Shown: in pieces, positions 1 to 7,766 of the stretch | Layout: the number at the start of each line of letters is the position of its first letter | Numbering within the stretch: the stretch's first letter is position 1 | Assembly (NCBI GenBank): GCA_045539425.1 | Contig: JAZQFH010000036.1 | Coordinates: 62,001-126,000, forward strand | Origin: RUG14871 sp045539425 | GTDB taxonomy: Bacteria; Bacillota_I; Bacilli_A; Erysipelotrichales; Erysipelotrichaceae | Direction: 5' to 3' | Length of the DNA: 64,000 nt | The notes under the pieces: model-generated | What the model saw: only the letters and a program-made list of their open reading frames with translations | What the model was told of the DNA's origin: nothing | The model's database searches: none | Program-made: the position numbers and the translations under genes

Positions 1-1
1 G

Positions 2-1378
2 TTCGTCAGCGAACAGACGCAGTTTGAGGATTTTGCCAGCCGGAATTACGAAGAGATCCGCAAGATCTTCCCGCTGGAGAGAAGCGAGCTGAACTACCGC
101 TGTCAATCCGCTTCCAACTGTTCTCTCTTACTGCTTCTTGCCCTGCCGGATGATGATCTGGATCACGCCCTGCTTCTGGGTTATGCATTCTATGATTTTC
201 CAGGTACAACGATTGCCATGGATTTTTCCCGCTATGCGGCAGATGAGAACAGCCTCTGTGCCAAGAGCACGGAAAACCGGATGAGTATTATCGACAGGAA
301 CTATCAGTTTTATGAGGTTGCTTTGGGATACGAAGACAGAACGCTTTATGTTCCCTACACCAGCAGGGTCGCTGAATTGCCGGAATCCCTCAATCCAAAA
401 AAGCTCTACGACACCCTGTCAAAGCTGAATGCGGATTTACCGGATCAGACCGTCTATGCGATAGAAGAAAAGGTGTACCGTCTCCACAGGCGTACGCATA
501 TGAAATCAGAGATGATGCTGGATCCCGAGCACAGAGTAGACAGCCGTTTTGACGCAGCTGTCATTCTCGGATTTGACAGACAGCCGCTTATGGTTCTTAG
601 CGGTGAATACCGTATTGAGGATGATGTACTGATTGCCCAAAACGAGATCATGACCATGCGGGCCTCTTTCCAGAAGGAAAAGATCCGCAATCATGAAAAC
701 CATAAATACCATAAGGAAAGCATGTACCGCTTCAATGAGGAAGAGAGTCTGATCCTTCAGTTCTACGGAGATCAAAAAGACAGTTATACGCATGTGGAAT
801 GGACGGAAGTCAATCCTTCCGATAAAGAGATTTATTACTGCATCGATTCCACAGAGCCCCAAACGGAAGCGTACTACATGTCACTGCGCAGCTGGGACCC
901 GGATTACGTCGTCACAAAAAGAAGAAAAGAAGCGAATCAGGAAGTCATTCAGTTGGAACATCGCTATGTCTATCAGGCGGAGAAACCCGTAACGGCAGGG
1001 TTCGGAGGTTCCTATACCTTCCTGGAAGCAGTGGATCTCCCCTTTTCACAGCTGAAGGGACTGAACTACCACATCGCATTCGACCAGTACGGACGGATGG
1101 AGGTATACGACAATATCAATACCGTAAGCTGTGCCCTCTTTTATGGCCGCTATGTTTATCAGGGCGATCAGATCTACCGCTTCTACGGAGACAGTGCCGA
1201 TCTCAGATACTATCAGGAAAAAGTGAGCCCGCTGTATGATCTGAGTAACCCGGTAACACTCGGCTATTTCAAACTGAATCCGGATGATACGATCCTCTTA
1301 ATGGACACCGATCAGAAACCGTTATTTGGAAGCGAAGAGCGCAGTACGCTGTATCTGTACTGGAGAATTCACGGATGA
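2..1378 (+). CDS. Hypothetical protein, 5' end missing (458 residues visible)
   Basis: The frame is open from base 2 to a TGA at 1378, so the gene starts outside the window and 458 residues are visible. An in-frame ATG at 218 exists, but coding continues upstream without a stop and no ribosome site precedes it, so it is probably internal. I do not recognise a family. The visible part is soluble in character, rich in Tyr, Asp and Glu, with no obvious membrane segment. It converges on the exporter gene at 1425; a hairpin at 1386-1409 separates them. Confidence is in the frame being coding, not in a function. Confidence 0.75.
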   Translation, partial: FVSEQTQFEDFASRNYEEIRKIFPLERSELNYRCQSASNCSLLLLLALPDDDLDHALLLGYAFYDFPGTTIAMDFSRYAADENSLCAKSTENRMSIIDRNYQFYEVALGYEDRTLYVPYTSRVAELPESLNPKKLYDTLSKLNADLPDQTVYAIEEKVYRLHRRTHMKSEMMLDPEHRVDSRFDAAVILGFDRQPLMVLSGEYRIEDDVLIAQNEIMTMRASFQKEKIRNHENHKYHKESMYRFNEEESLILQFYGDQKDSYTHVEWTEVNPSDKEIYYCIDSTEPQTEAYYMSLRSWDPDYVVTKRRKEANQEVIQLEHRYVYQAEKPVTAGFGGSYTFLEAVDLPFSQLKGLNYHIAFDQYGRMEVYDNINTVSCALFYGRYVYQGDQIYRFYGDSADLRYYQEKVSPLYDLSNPVTLGYFKLNPDDTILLMDTDQKPLFGSEERSTLYLYWRIHG

Positions 1379-1409
1379 AAAAAGACGGAGGAATGATTTC
1401 ATTCCTCCG
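1376..1409 (-). terminator. Rho-independent terminator of the sulfatase operon
   Basis: An 11-bp near-perfect stem lies between convergent genes (1386-1396 with 1399-1409). Read on the minus strand it is followed by a run of six T, so it terminates the exporter/sulfatase/PTS operon. Plus-strand termination is weaker because only three T follow the stem. Confidence 0.75.
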
Positions 1410-1424
1410 CTTTGCGTTATCTCT

Positions 1425-2210
1425 TTACAGAAACCGTACGGTGTTGTAAATACTGATTCCGATGATGATAAACAAGAAACCGATAAACAGTTTGTTTACC
1501 GCTTCCGCATCGATCTTCTTATTAATCTTTCTGCCGACAATTCCGCCCAGGATTCCGCTGCCCGCCATAACGATCAGCCACAGAAGATTGAACTCAGGAA
1601 CGGAGTTGGTCACAAATGTGGTGATAAGAGAGGAAATCTGCGAGATCAGAATCACATAAAGGCTGTTCTGTGCGGCTTCCTTTGTCCCCATCGAGAAGAA
1701 ATAGGAAAGCACCACGAGATTGAACGGTCCTCCGCCGATGCCCATGAAACTCGACATCATGCCCAGCGCCAGACCGATAACGACACAGGCAAGCGGATGC
1801 TTCACACGGATCGTTTTGACCTTCTTTTTATTCAGCGTATAGATCAGTGTACCGAGGGTCGCTACTCCCAGAGAGATGGCCTGGTATGCCCCGACCCGGG
1901 ACGGATTGGCGGACGCATTCTTCAAAATGGAGAACAGCTGCTTGCCCAGAATGCCGCCAAGCGCGGCACCGATGGCCAGCGGGGTTCCCGTTGAGAGATC
2001 AATGCCCTTCTCCTTTGAAATAAACGTCTTTAAAATCGAGTAAGCCGACATGCTTAACACCGTCAGCCCGCTTAAAAAGCTGATGGTATCCACCCCTGCG
2101 ATATTTAAGGAATCCAGAAGCGGCTTGATGATGACCCCTCCGCCGATGCCGCAGATGGCACCGATCGTGGAAGCGCCAAAGCCCACTACCAATAACAGTA
2201 CTAAAATCAT
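1425..2210 (-). CDS. TauE/SafE family sulfite/sulfate-type anion exporter
   Basis: A 261-residue polytopic membrane protein of the TauE/SafE (DUF81) family, of usual length. The N-terminus carries the hallmark glycine-rich stretch (GASTIGAICGIGGG, residues ~10-23), and the duplicated half has a matching MMSFMGIGGGPFN motif, the two-fold repeat typical of the family. The start at 2210 is chosen because GAGGTG lies about six bases before it; an ORF extending to 2306 has no such site. Family members export sulfite, sulfoacetate or other small anions. It is the last gene of an operon with a sulfatase (44-bp gap), so removal of the sulfate released in the cytoplasm is a reasonable inference; the substrate is not shown by sequence. 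Confidence 0.85.
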   Translation of the reverse strand: MILVLLLVVGFGASTIGAICGIGGGVIIKPLLDSLNIAGVDTISFLSGLTVLSMSAYSILKTFISKEKGIDLSTGTPLAIGAALGGILGKQLFSILKNASANPSRVGAYQAISLGVATLGTLIYTLNKKKVKTIRVKHPLACVVIGLALGMMSSFMGIGGGPFNLVVLSYFFSMGTKEAAQNSLYVILISQISSLITTFVTNSVPEFNLLWLIVMAGSGILGGIVGRKINKKIDAEAVNKLFIGFLFIIIGISIYNTVRFL

Positions 2211-2254
2211 ATTGCACCTCATAGGAAAAGAGTCAGTTGCCTGACTCTTATATT

Positions 2255-3730
2255 TTATCGGATATCTTTCCGGTTTGGAACCCAGTCCGCTGTCTCCTGA
2301 TACCACTCAAGCATTCTCTTCTGCATCTTGAGAACTTCGGCAGAGTAGGACGGATCGTCAATGACGTTTACCATTTCATTCGGATCCTTTTCCAGATCGT
2401 AGAGTTCGTCTTTCTCATAGAGTCTCTGAACGTATTTCAGATTGCCCATACGGATCATGGTCGCCTTGGTATGTTGCGGACCTTCTTCCTGCTGTGTGGA
2501 AATACGCGGCCAGTACATATCGCGCGGATCCTTGTGTCCGATTTCCATGGAAGGAATATCGCCGTGGTCTCTTCCGCCTTCGCAGAAGACGGCATCCTTA
2601 TGGAAGTCACTTCCCGCTAATGCCGGAAGCAGGGATTTGCCGTACTGGACATAGCCCAACTCCACGCCCGTCATTTCACTGACCGTGGCGCTTAAGTCCA
2701 CAAGTTCCACCAAAGCATCGCTGATTCTCGGTTTTACTTCAAACTGTTTTGCCGGTTTGACAACTAACGGAATATTGGAAAGATCGTCTTCAAAGCAGTT
2801 CTGCAGCTTTTCAACGATATCGTAGTCACCCGTGTAATCGCCGTGATCGGAGAAGACAAAGATGGATGTATCGTCATAGAAACCTTTTTCTTTTAACTTG
2901 TTTACGATCTGACCGAGCTGATCGTCCCATTTTGCCGTCATGGCAAGATATGTGGCTCTCAGTTCCGTCCATCTGTCTTCGCTCCAGTCATGCAGGTCCA
3001 TCTTGTTGGCTGTTTCCACTAACATGCTCGGTTTGTCTTCCACCCAGCCGCGTCTTGGCCAGCATTCTTCCGTCTTCTTGCGGTCGATCATGGAGTACCA
3101 CGGATCATCGCAGGCATACGGCGGATGCGGGAACATTAATGTGCAGTAAATGAAGAACGGTTTGTCGTCCCCTTCTTCTTTCTTGCGGTCTAAATAGTCC
3201 AGACAGGCATTGACGGCATTGACGTCCTGCTGTCCGGCCATTCTCGGATTGTCCACTTTTCCGTAATAGAAGGAATAGACATCTTTATTGAATGTTTCCG
3301 GCAGGTAGTGACCGCCGCCGAAAGCAGTCTGGGTGCGGACGAAGTCACGGCGGTTTTCCGGATGAATTCCGTCATAGAATTCATCGCAGTAATCCGTCTT
3401 CGGTTTATCTCCGCCCAGTACGTCATTGCGGTGGGTCCAGATGACTTCATAGCCGGCATTCTTCATGATGCGCAGAATATTCGGCTCATCACTGTTCTGA
3501 AGGAAGTGCATCGTGCGGTGCCCGGTCGTATGCGGATATAATCCCGTTAAGAACGAGCAGCGGCTCGGTACGCAGACCGGATTCTGACAGTAGGCATTTC
3601 GAAAGGAAACACCGTCATTGACTAAGGCGTCCAGATTCGGTGTCACGGCAGCTTCATTTCCCAAATGATGCTGGACATCGGAGCGCATCTGGTCTGCTAC
3701 GAAATATAAGATATTTGGTCGTTTGGCCAT
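2255..3730 (-). CDS. Cysteine-type sulfatase, cytoplasmic
   Basis: A 491-residue sulfatase of the alkaline-phosphatase superfamily. The formylglycine site C-V-P-S-R is at residues 53-57, followed by SFLTGLYPHTTGHRT. Metal ligands are visible as AD-Q near residue 13 and FSDHGDYTGDY about two-thirds through. The start is the ATG at 3730 (MAKRPNILYF), preceded by GAAAGGGG; the longer frame to 3787 would read through the intercistronic hairpin. There is no signal peptide, so it should act in the cytoplasm on an imported substrate. A radical-SAM maturase (anSME), which would have to convert Cys53, is not in this window. It lies between a PTS permease and an anion exporter, which suggests use of a sulfated sugar. 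The exact substrate is unknown. Confidence 0.9.
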   Translation of the reverse strand: MAKRPNILYFVADQMRSDVQHHLGNEAAVTPNLDALVNDGVSFRNAYCQNPVCVPSRCSFLTGLYPHTTGHRTMHFLQNSDEPNILRIMKNAGYEVIWTHRNDVLGGDKPKTDYCDEFYDGIHPENRRDFVRTQTAFGGGHYLPETFNKDVYSFYYGKVDNPRMAGQQDVNAVNACLDYLDRKKEEGDDKPFFIYCTLMFPHPPYACDDPWYSMIDRKKTEECWPRRGWVEDKPSMLVETANKMDLHDWSEDRWTELRATYLAMTAKWDDQLGQIVNKLKEKGFYDDTSIFVFSDHGDYTGDYDIVEKLQNCFEDDLSNIPLVVKPAKQFEVKPRISDALVELVDLSATVSEMTGVELGYVQYGKSLLPALAGSDFHKDAVFCEGGRDHGDIPSMEIGHKDPRDMYWPRISTQQEEGPQHTKATMIRMGNLKYVQRLYEKDELYDLEKDPNEMVNVIDDPSYSAEVLKMQKRMLEWYQETADWVPNRKDIR

Positions 3731-3755
3731 AAGTATTTCCCCTTTCAAGAGACAT

Positions 3756-3784
3756 AAAGCGGAGACTTTGACAATCTCCGCTTT
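3756..3784 (-). other. Intercistronic hairpin between PTS permease and sulfatase
   Basis: A perfect 10-bp stem (3756-3765 with 3775-3784, 9-base loop) in the gap between the permease stop and the sulfatase ribosome site. On the minus strand it is not followed by a proper T-run, so it is more likely an mRNA processing or stability element, or a partial attenuator, than a full terminator. Confidence 0.55.
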
Positions 3785-3804
3785 CATTTTATCATGTTTA
3801 CTGA

Positions 3805-5076
3805 TTAGTTATTTTCTTCTTTTTCCAAAGCTAATGCCTGATTGTCAGCCATCTTGAAGAACGGATAGTAGATCAGAGTGGAGACAGCGATCAGGACTGC
3901 CTGTAAGAGAACACCGCGGAAGTCAGCCCATGTCAGGAAACCGGATAAGAGAACCGGAGTACCTGTCGGAACTGCCGTGCCCGGCATATAAGGGACTAAG
4001 CCCGTCTTCATTGCGAGATAGCCGAGGACGAATGTGCATGTCGGAGCCAGTAACATCGGGACCAGCATGATCGGGTTCAGAACTAACGGTACACCGAAGA
4101 CCATCGGTTCGGAAATGGCGCATAAGCCAGCCGGAGTGGAAATCGGACGTAATGCCTTGTACTGTGCAGATTTTGCGAATAATAAGATACATAAGCATAA
4201 GCCGATGGCGCAGCCGCTGCCGCCGATATTGCCCATACCGAACCAGGCGCCGCCTGTGATGATGTTCGGCAGTTTTTCACCAGCTGCATAAGCGGACAGG
4301 TTTTCGTTTGTTAAAGTTGTATATAACATGCTCTGGATCGGCATTGTGACCATTCCGCCATGGATACCGAAGAACCACAGTAAGTTACAGATGAATAATA
4401 AGAATAACATTGTGAACGGGCTGTTACCTAAAGTCATTAACGGAGCTCTTAAGATACCGTAGATGAACATTGTAACGGAACCGGCTGCTGTTTTCATACC
4501 AAGCTGACGGACGATAACGGCCAGGAAACCGATGCAGAGTGCCGGAATCATGGATGCGAAGGACTTGGAGATGATTGGCGGAACACTGTCCGGCATTTTG
4601 ATAGTGATTTTGTTCTTAACAAAGATCCAGTGTAACCAAGGAACGCAGACACCGACGATCATGGCTGTGAATAAGCCCGCTGCACCTAAGAAGGAAGTAG
4701 CAAGTGTGCCTTCCGTTAACGGAATCAGAATCATGAAGAATAATAAGCTGATGATACCGGATGCCATGGCATCTTCTGCTTCCATGCCGATGACTTTCGC
4801 TTCCGCTCTGCCGATACAGAAGACAGCATACAGCGCGATCATGTTCGTTGTATAGTCAGCCGGAATGGCGAATAATGTCTTCAATCCTGTGGAAGTGATC
4901 AGACTCTGATAAGGGCCGATGTTCAGGTTTGCTAATAATGTGAAGATGGCACCGACCATAGTTACAGGTAACATGGCGGAGAAGCCGTTACTGATACCCT
5001 TTAAAATCTTATTTCCGCTGATTTTCTGGGAAACAGGAATTAAAACGGACTGCAGCTTTTCTGTAAATTTATCCAT
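3805..5076 (-). CDS. PTS sugar transporter subunit IIC, lactose/cellobiose family
   Basis: A 423-residue membrane protein of the EIIC lactose/cellobiose family (CelB-like), of usual length. It begins with the amphipathic MDKFTEKLQSVLIPVSQKI helix and has about ten membrane segments. The family-typical NPFTML-like region reads LGNSPFTMLFLLFICNLLWFFGIHG, and the substrate-site region reads ISEPMVFGVPLVLNP. The start at 5076 follows AAAGGGGGA; the upstream extension to 5121 lies inside the -10 region. No EIIA or EIIB gene is nearby, so it must borrow them from another locus. It is first in an operon with the sulfatase and exporter and has a strong promoter overlapped by an inverted repeat. The substrate is inferred to be a beta-linked or sulfated sugar. 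Confidence 0.88.
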   Translation of the reverse strand: MDKFTEKLQSVLIPVSQKISGNKILKGISNGFSAMLPVTMVGAIFTLLANLNIGPYQSLITSTGLKTLFAIPADYTTNMIALYAVFCIGRAEAKVIGMEAEDAMASGIISLLFFMILIPLTEGTLATSFLGAAGLFTAMIVGVCVPWLHWIFVKNKITIKMPDSVPPIISKSFASMIPALCIGFLAVIVRQLGMKTAAGSVTMFIYGILRAPLMTLGNSPFTMLFLLFICNLLWFFGIHGGMVTMPIQSMLYTTLTNENLSAYAAGEKLPNIITGGAWFGMGNIGGSGCAIGLCLCILLFAKSAQYKALRPISTPAGLCAISEPMVFGVPLVLNPIMLVPMLLAPTCTFVLGYLAMKTGLVPYMPGTAVPTGTPVLLSGFLTWADFRGVLLQAVLIAVSTLIYYPFFKMADNQALALEKEENN

Positions 5077-5119
5077 TATGGATCCCCCTTTTGAGCATCT
5101 CCTGCTCTTTTGTGATTTC

Positions 5120-5162
5120 ATTATATCTTATCTTAAAACTAGTTTCAATACTTTTTTGAAAC
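5120..5162 (-). promoter_or_regulatory. Promoter and overlapping RpiR-type operator of the PTS-sulfatase operon
   Basis: On the minus strand a -35 TTGAAA (5143-5148) and a -10 TATAAT (5120-5125) are separated by exactly 17 bases. A perfect 7-bp inverted repeat, GTTTCAA-N7-TTGAAAC (5142-5162), covers the -35 box. GAAA/TTTC-type palindromes are common for RpiR regulators, and the rpiR-type gene is divergent from this site. Repression by occlusion of the -35 is inferred. Confidence 0.7.
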
Positions 5163-5222
5163 AATTTTTATTTTGTTTTAAATTTTCGCTAAAACTTTTT
5201 TTAAATATATGTAATTTTTTGT

Positions 5223-5228
5223 TATAAT
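5223..5228 (+). promoter_or_regulatory. -10 box for the RpiR-family regulator
   Basis: A consensus TATAAT precedes an AGAGG ribosome site and ATG 5252. No good -35 is seen in the AT-rich stretch before it, so this may be a weak or regulated promoter. Confidence 0.45.
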
Positions 5229-5251
5229 TGAATTATCAGAGGTATTTGCTT

Positions 5252-6037
5252 ATGAACAACCCGCTTGACAGAATCCAGAGTTACTATGGAGACCTTACGA
5301 AAACCGACAGAGAAATCGCCATATATATCATTAATAATCCGCGTGATATCGTAACGGTTGGCATTGACGACATTGCCAAAACCATCGGCGTATCCAAATC
5401 CGCCGTCAGCCGTTTTGCCAAGCGCATCGGATATAGCGGATATGTCGATTTCCGCTATGCCGTAGCGCAGTATCTTGTTGCCGGTGTCGGGACGGATACC
5501 GAACAGATGGAAAAAGATCCGAAGGTCAAGATCTGCAGCACCTACGCAGATTATATCAACCGCATCCCGGAAGCCGTATCCACCGAACAGGTGAACCATA
5601 TTGCCGATCTGTTCCTCAGTGCGAAACGGGCCCAGATCTTTGGCGTCAACCGTTCCTATAACTCCGCCAACCAGCTGAAACAGCGGCTCGCCAGAATCGG
5701 GCTGCATGTCACTTCCGAAGGCGACGGGGTGGTAATACGCGACAACTTTGCCTCCATGACGGAGGAAGACCTTGTCATCATCTTCACCACCACGGACAAT
5801 TCCAAGACGTTTGCGCCTTTATTCAAAGAGTTCCCGAACTGCAAGGCCCGCTTTGTTACGGTCACGTGCAACCCTGCCCTGCCGTTTAAAAACCGCTGCG
5901 AGGAATTCGTTATCCTGCCGCGGATCTCCAAGGATTCCTATGCGGCATTCCTGGACGACCAGGCGCTCTTCATGGTATTCAATGAAGTACTCATTGAAGC
6001 GATCGCCTACAAATACAACAAGAGAGACAAAAAATGA
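5252..6037 (+). CDS. RpiR/MurR family transcriptional regulator
   Basis: A 261-residue protein with an N-terminal HTH_6 domain (residues ~1-75, with IDDIAKTIGVSKSAVSRFAKRIGYSGYVDFR as recognition region) and a C-terminal SIS sugar-phosphate-binding domain (~100-250, FGVNRSYNSANQLKQRLARIG, then the TTTDNSKTFAPL turn). The start at 5252 is preceded by AGAGG at a nine-base distance; a TTG 24 bases upstream would sit on the -10 box. RpiR proteins sense phosphosugars. It is divergent from the PTS-sulfatase operon and is very likely its regulator through the inverted repeat at 5142-5162. Confidence 0.9.
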   Translation: MNNPLDRIQSYYGDLTKTDREIAIYIINNPRDIVTVGIDDIAKTIGVSKSAVSRFAKRIGYSGYVDFRYAVAQYLVAGVGTDTEQMEKDPKVKICSTYADYINRIPEAVSTEQVNHIADLFLSAKRAQIFGVNRSYNSANQLKQRLARIGLHVTSEGDGVVIRDNFASMTEEDLVIIFTTTDNSKTFAPLFKEFPNCKARFVTVTCNPALPFKNRCEEFVILPRISKDSYAAFLDDQALFMVFNEVLIEAIAYKYNKRDKK

Positions 6038-6062
6038 TCCTGTGAAATCACAGGATCTTCTT
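6036..6062. terminator. Bidirectional terminator between rpiR-type gene and GT2 operon
   Basis: The stem 6036-6045 pairs with 6048-6057 and is followed on the plus strand by TTCTTTTT. On the minus strand it is followed by an A-derived T-run (TTTTTT at the end of the regulator gene), and it overlaps the last codon region of the minus-strand gene ending at 6048. Confidence 0.7.
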
Positions 6063-6368
6063 TTTCATATGCAGAAACAGCTTCTTTGTTTCCTCATCCT
6101 CCGGATACCACTTCTTCAGAAAGAAGACAGCCAGCATCAGCGTGATGATTTTTTCAGGAGTGAACGGCAGCCACAGTAATGCCAGATAACTGCCCGCTAT
6201 TCCCATCATCCAGCCGTTTGACGATACGGTTCCGATAAAGAGGAGAAGATAAGCCCAGCCGTTGGTCAGACACCAGGCAAAAAGGAAGCAGATCATGAAG
6301 TGGGGATTGAAGAGAAAGCGTCCCGCCTTCAGGATCACCTCATGGATTCTCCCCATTAATACCGTCAT
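6048..6368 (-). CDS. Small membrane protein coupled to glycosyltransferase
   Basis: A 106-residue protein with about three hydrophobic segments (FMICFLFAWCLTNGWAYLL, FIGTVSSNGWMMGIAGSYLALLW and KIITLMLAVFFLKKW) and a basic end rich in Lys. I do not recognise a named family. The start is the ATG at 6368, which overlaps the stop of the glycosyltransferase (ATGA) and follows GGAGG; the longer frame to 6581 lies inside the glycosyltransferase gene. The overlap implies translational coupling, so it is probably an accessory subunit of the GT2 enzyme. Function is inferred from context only. Confidence 0.75.
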   Translation of the reverse strand: MTVLMGRIHEVILKAGRFLFNPHFMICFLFAWCLTNGWAYLLLFIGTVSSNGWMMGIAGSYLALLWLPFTPEKIITLMLAVFFLKKWYPEDEETKKLFLHMKKKIL

Positions 6369-7624
6369 TTCAAGGCCTCCTTCCAGCTCTTCTGCATGTT
6401 TTCCATGGTCACCTTGTGACAGATCGGTTTCCATTCCGCTTTCGAGTACAGCGCCGCTACGCTGATTGGCAGATAGGTGAACATAAAGAGCGGAAAGGTA
6501 AAGACATATATTATCTTCTTCTGCCATAAGGCATGAATGTGATTCCATTCCGTCAGGGTACTGATCGCGCCTAAGATCCATAAGAGAAGATAGGCATTCG
6601 CCAGCGTTGAGATTAGCGGCATCACTGCCGTCAGCAGTGCTGTCCCTTCCGCAATTCGAATCAACATCAGAAGCAGATTGCAGACAACCGAGGCAAAGGA
6701 GAGAAGAAAGGCCGGCATGATATACATGGACATGTCATAACATGCATAATCCCCTTTCAATGCCTGCGTTAATAGCTCTTTTCCGTATTTTTCAAATACC
6801 TGAAGATACCCTTTGGACCAGCGCAGTCTCTGATGATAGGACTGCACGAAGGTCGTCGGCTGCTCATCGAAGAATTCCGCTTCCATGCACATGCCGATCT
6901 TTTCTTTTTTCAACATGCTGTCGACAGAGAATTCGATATCTTCCGTCAGGGTATGATACTTCCAGCCCTGCATGCCTTCCATGACTTCCCGGCTGATCAG
7001 AAAGCCGGTTCCCGAAACGGAAGCAGAAGAGTGCAAGAGGTATCTGGCGTATTGAATAAAGCGGCTCTCCCGCAGAAACCATAATCCGTAGCCTGCGGAG
7101 ATCCAGTTGGTATCGTAATTCTTCGAATTGCGGTAACTGGTCACGATTCTTTCGCCGGCGGAGAGATGCTCATTCATACGGGAAACATAGTCTTCTTTGA
7201 GAATGTTATCCGCATCAAAGATGAAATAGCCGTCAAAGCCTTCCGGATAATCCTTTTTCAGATATCTCAGTAAGCTGTTTAGCGCATATCCTTTACCGAT
7301 TTCCTTCCGGTTAAAGCGCTCATAGACTTTCGCTCCGGCTCTTTCAGCGACAGAAGCGGTCGCATCCGTGCAGTTATCCGCCAGCACATAGACGTGCAGC
7401 AGATCCTGCGGATAGTCCTGTTTCTGAATAGAACGGATCAGATCCGCAATGACAGCTTCTTCATTTCGCGCACAGATCAGAAATGCATAGTTTTTATCCT
7501 GTTCAGCCTGAGGCACGCTTTTTCTTTTGCTGAAAAAGACAATAGGAATATAGATCATCTGATAGGAGTAACAGATGAGAAATAAGACTGCGATCATCTG
7601 ATTGATCATCTCTAACACTTTCAT
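6365..7624 (-). CDS. Membrane-bound GT2 family processive glycosyltransferase
   Basis: A 419-residue family 2 glycosyltransferase with one N-terminal and about three C-terminal membrane helices. The catalytic domain shows FLICARNEE (nucleotide-sugar entry), FDADN as the DxD metal site, LTED (general base region) and QRLRWSKGY, the Q/RxxRW signature of polymer-forming enzymes such as cellulose and hyaluronan synthases. The product is presumably an exopolysaccharide or a lipid-linked glycan, but the sugar cannot be read from sequence. It has its own promoter region (7651-7698) with the same layout as the response-regulator promoter, and it is co-translated with the small membrane protein downstream. 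Confidence 0.88.
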   Translation of the reverse strand: MKVLEMINQMIAVLFLICYSYQMIYIPIVFFSKRKSVPQAEQDKNYAFLICARNEEAVIADLIRSIQKQDYPQDLLHVYVLADNCTDATASVAERAGAKVYERFNRKEIGKGYALNSLLRYLKKDYPEGFDGYFIFDADNILKEDYVSRMNEHLSAGERIVTSYRNSKNYDTNWISAGYGLWFLRESRFIQYARYLLHSSASVSGTGFLISREVMEGMQGWKYHTLTEDIEFSVDSMLKKEKIGMCMEAEFFDEQPTTFVQSYHQRLRWSKGYLQVFEKYGKELLTQALKGDYACYDMSMYIMPAFLLSFASVVCNLLLMLIRIAEGTALLTAVMPLISTLANAYLLLWILGAISTLTEWNHIHALWQKKIIYVFTFPLFMFTYLPISVAALYSKAEWKPICHKVTMENMQKSWKEALK

Positions 7625-7650
7625 ACGAAGCCCTCGCTTTCCTTATCTGT

Positions 7651-7708
7651 ATTATCCGCCCTTTCCCGATTAAGAAAACAGAGGTCAACCCCTTAAGATT
7701 TTATGAAG
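7651..7708 (-). promoter_or_regulatory. Predicted response-regulator-dependent promoter of the GT2 operon
   Basis: Minus-strand order: CTTCAT, four bases, TCTTAAG, sixteen bases, TCTTAA, thirteen bases, GATAAT (-10 at 7651-7656). No -35 box at the right distance. The same spacing occurs before the response-regulator gene at 10415-10473, so this is inferred to be a shared activator site. Confidence 0.6.
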
Positions 7709-7715
7709 TTATTGA

Positions 7716-7744
7716 AAGAAAAATGCAGAGATTTCTCTCTGCAT
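7716..7744 (-). terminator. Terminator of the two-component operon
   Basis: A 9-bp stem (7723-7731 with 7736-7744) with a four-base loop, followed on the minus strand by TTTTTC. Confidence 0.75.
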
Positions 7745-7766
7745 CTGTTTCTGAATTGATTCGATT

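Noticed and set aside
1326..1994. A 222-residue plus-strand frame opposite the TauE/SafE gene
   Set aside because: The minus strand encodes a clear membrane protein with glycine motifs; the plus frame has no family features and no ribosome site, so it is an antisense shadow.
6369..6581. Longer N-terminus for the small membrane protein
   Set aside because: It lies wholly within the glycosyltransferase gene, and the coupled ATGA start has a GGAGG site.
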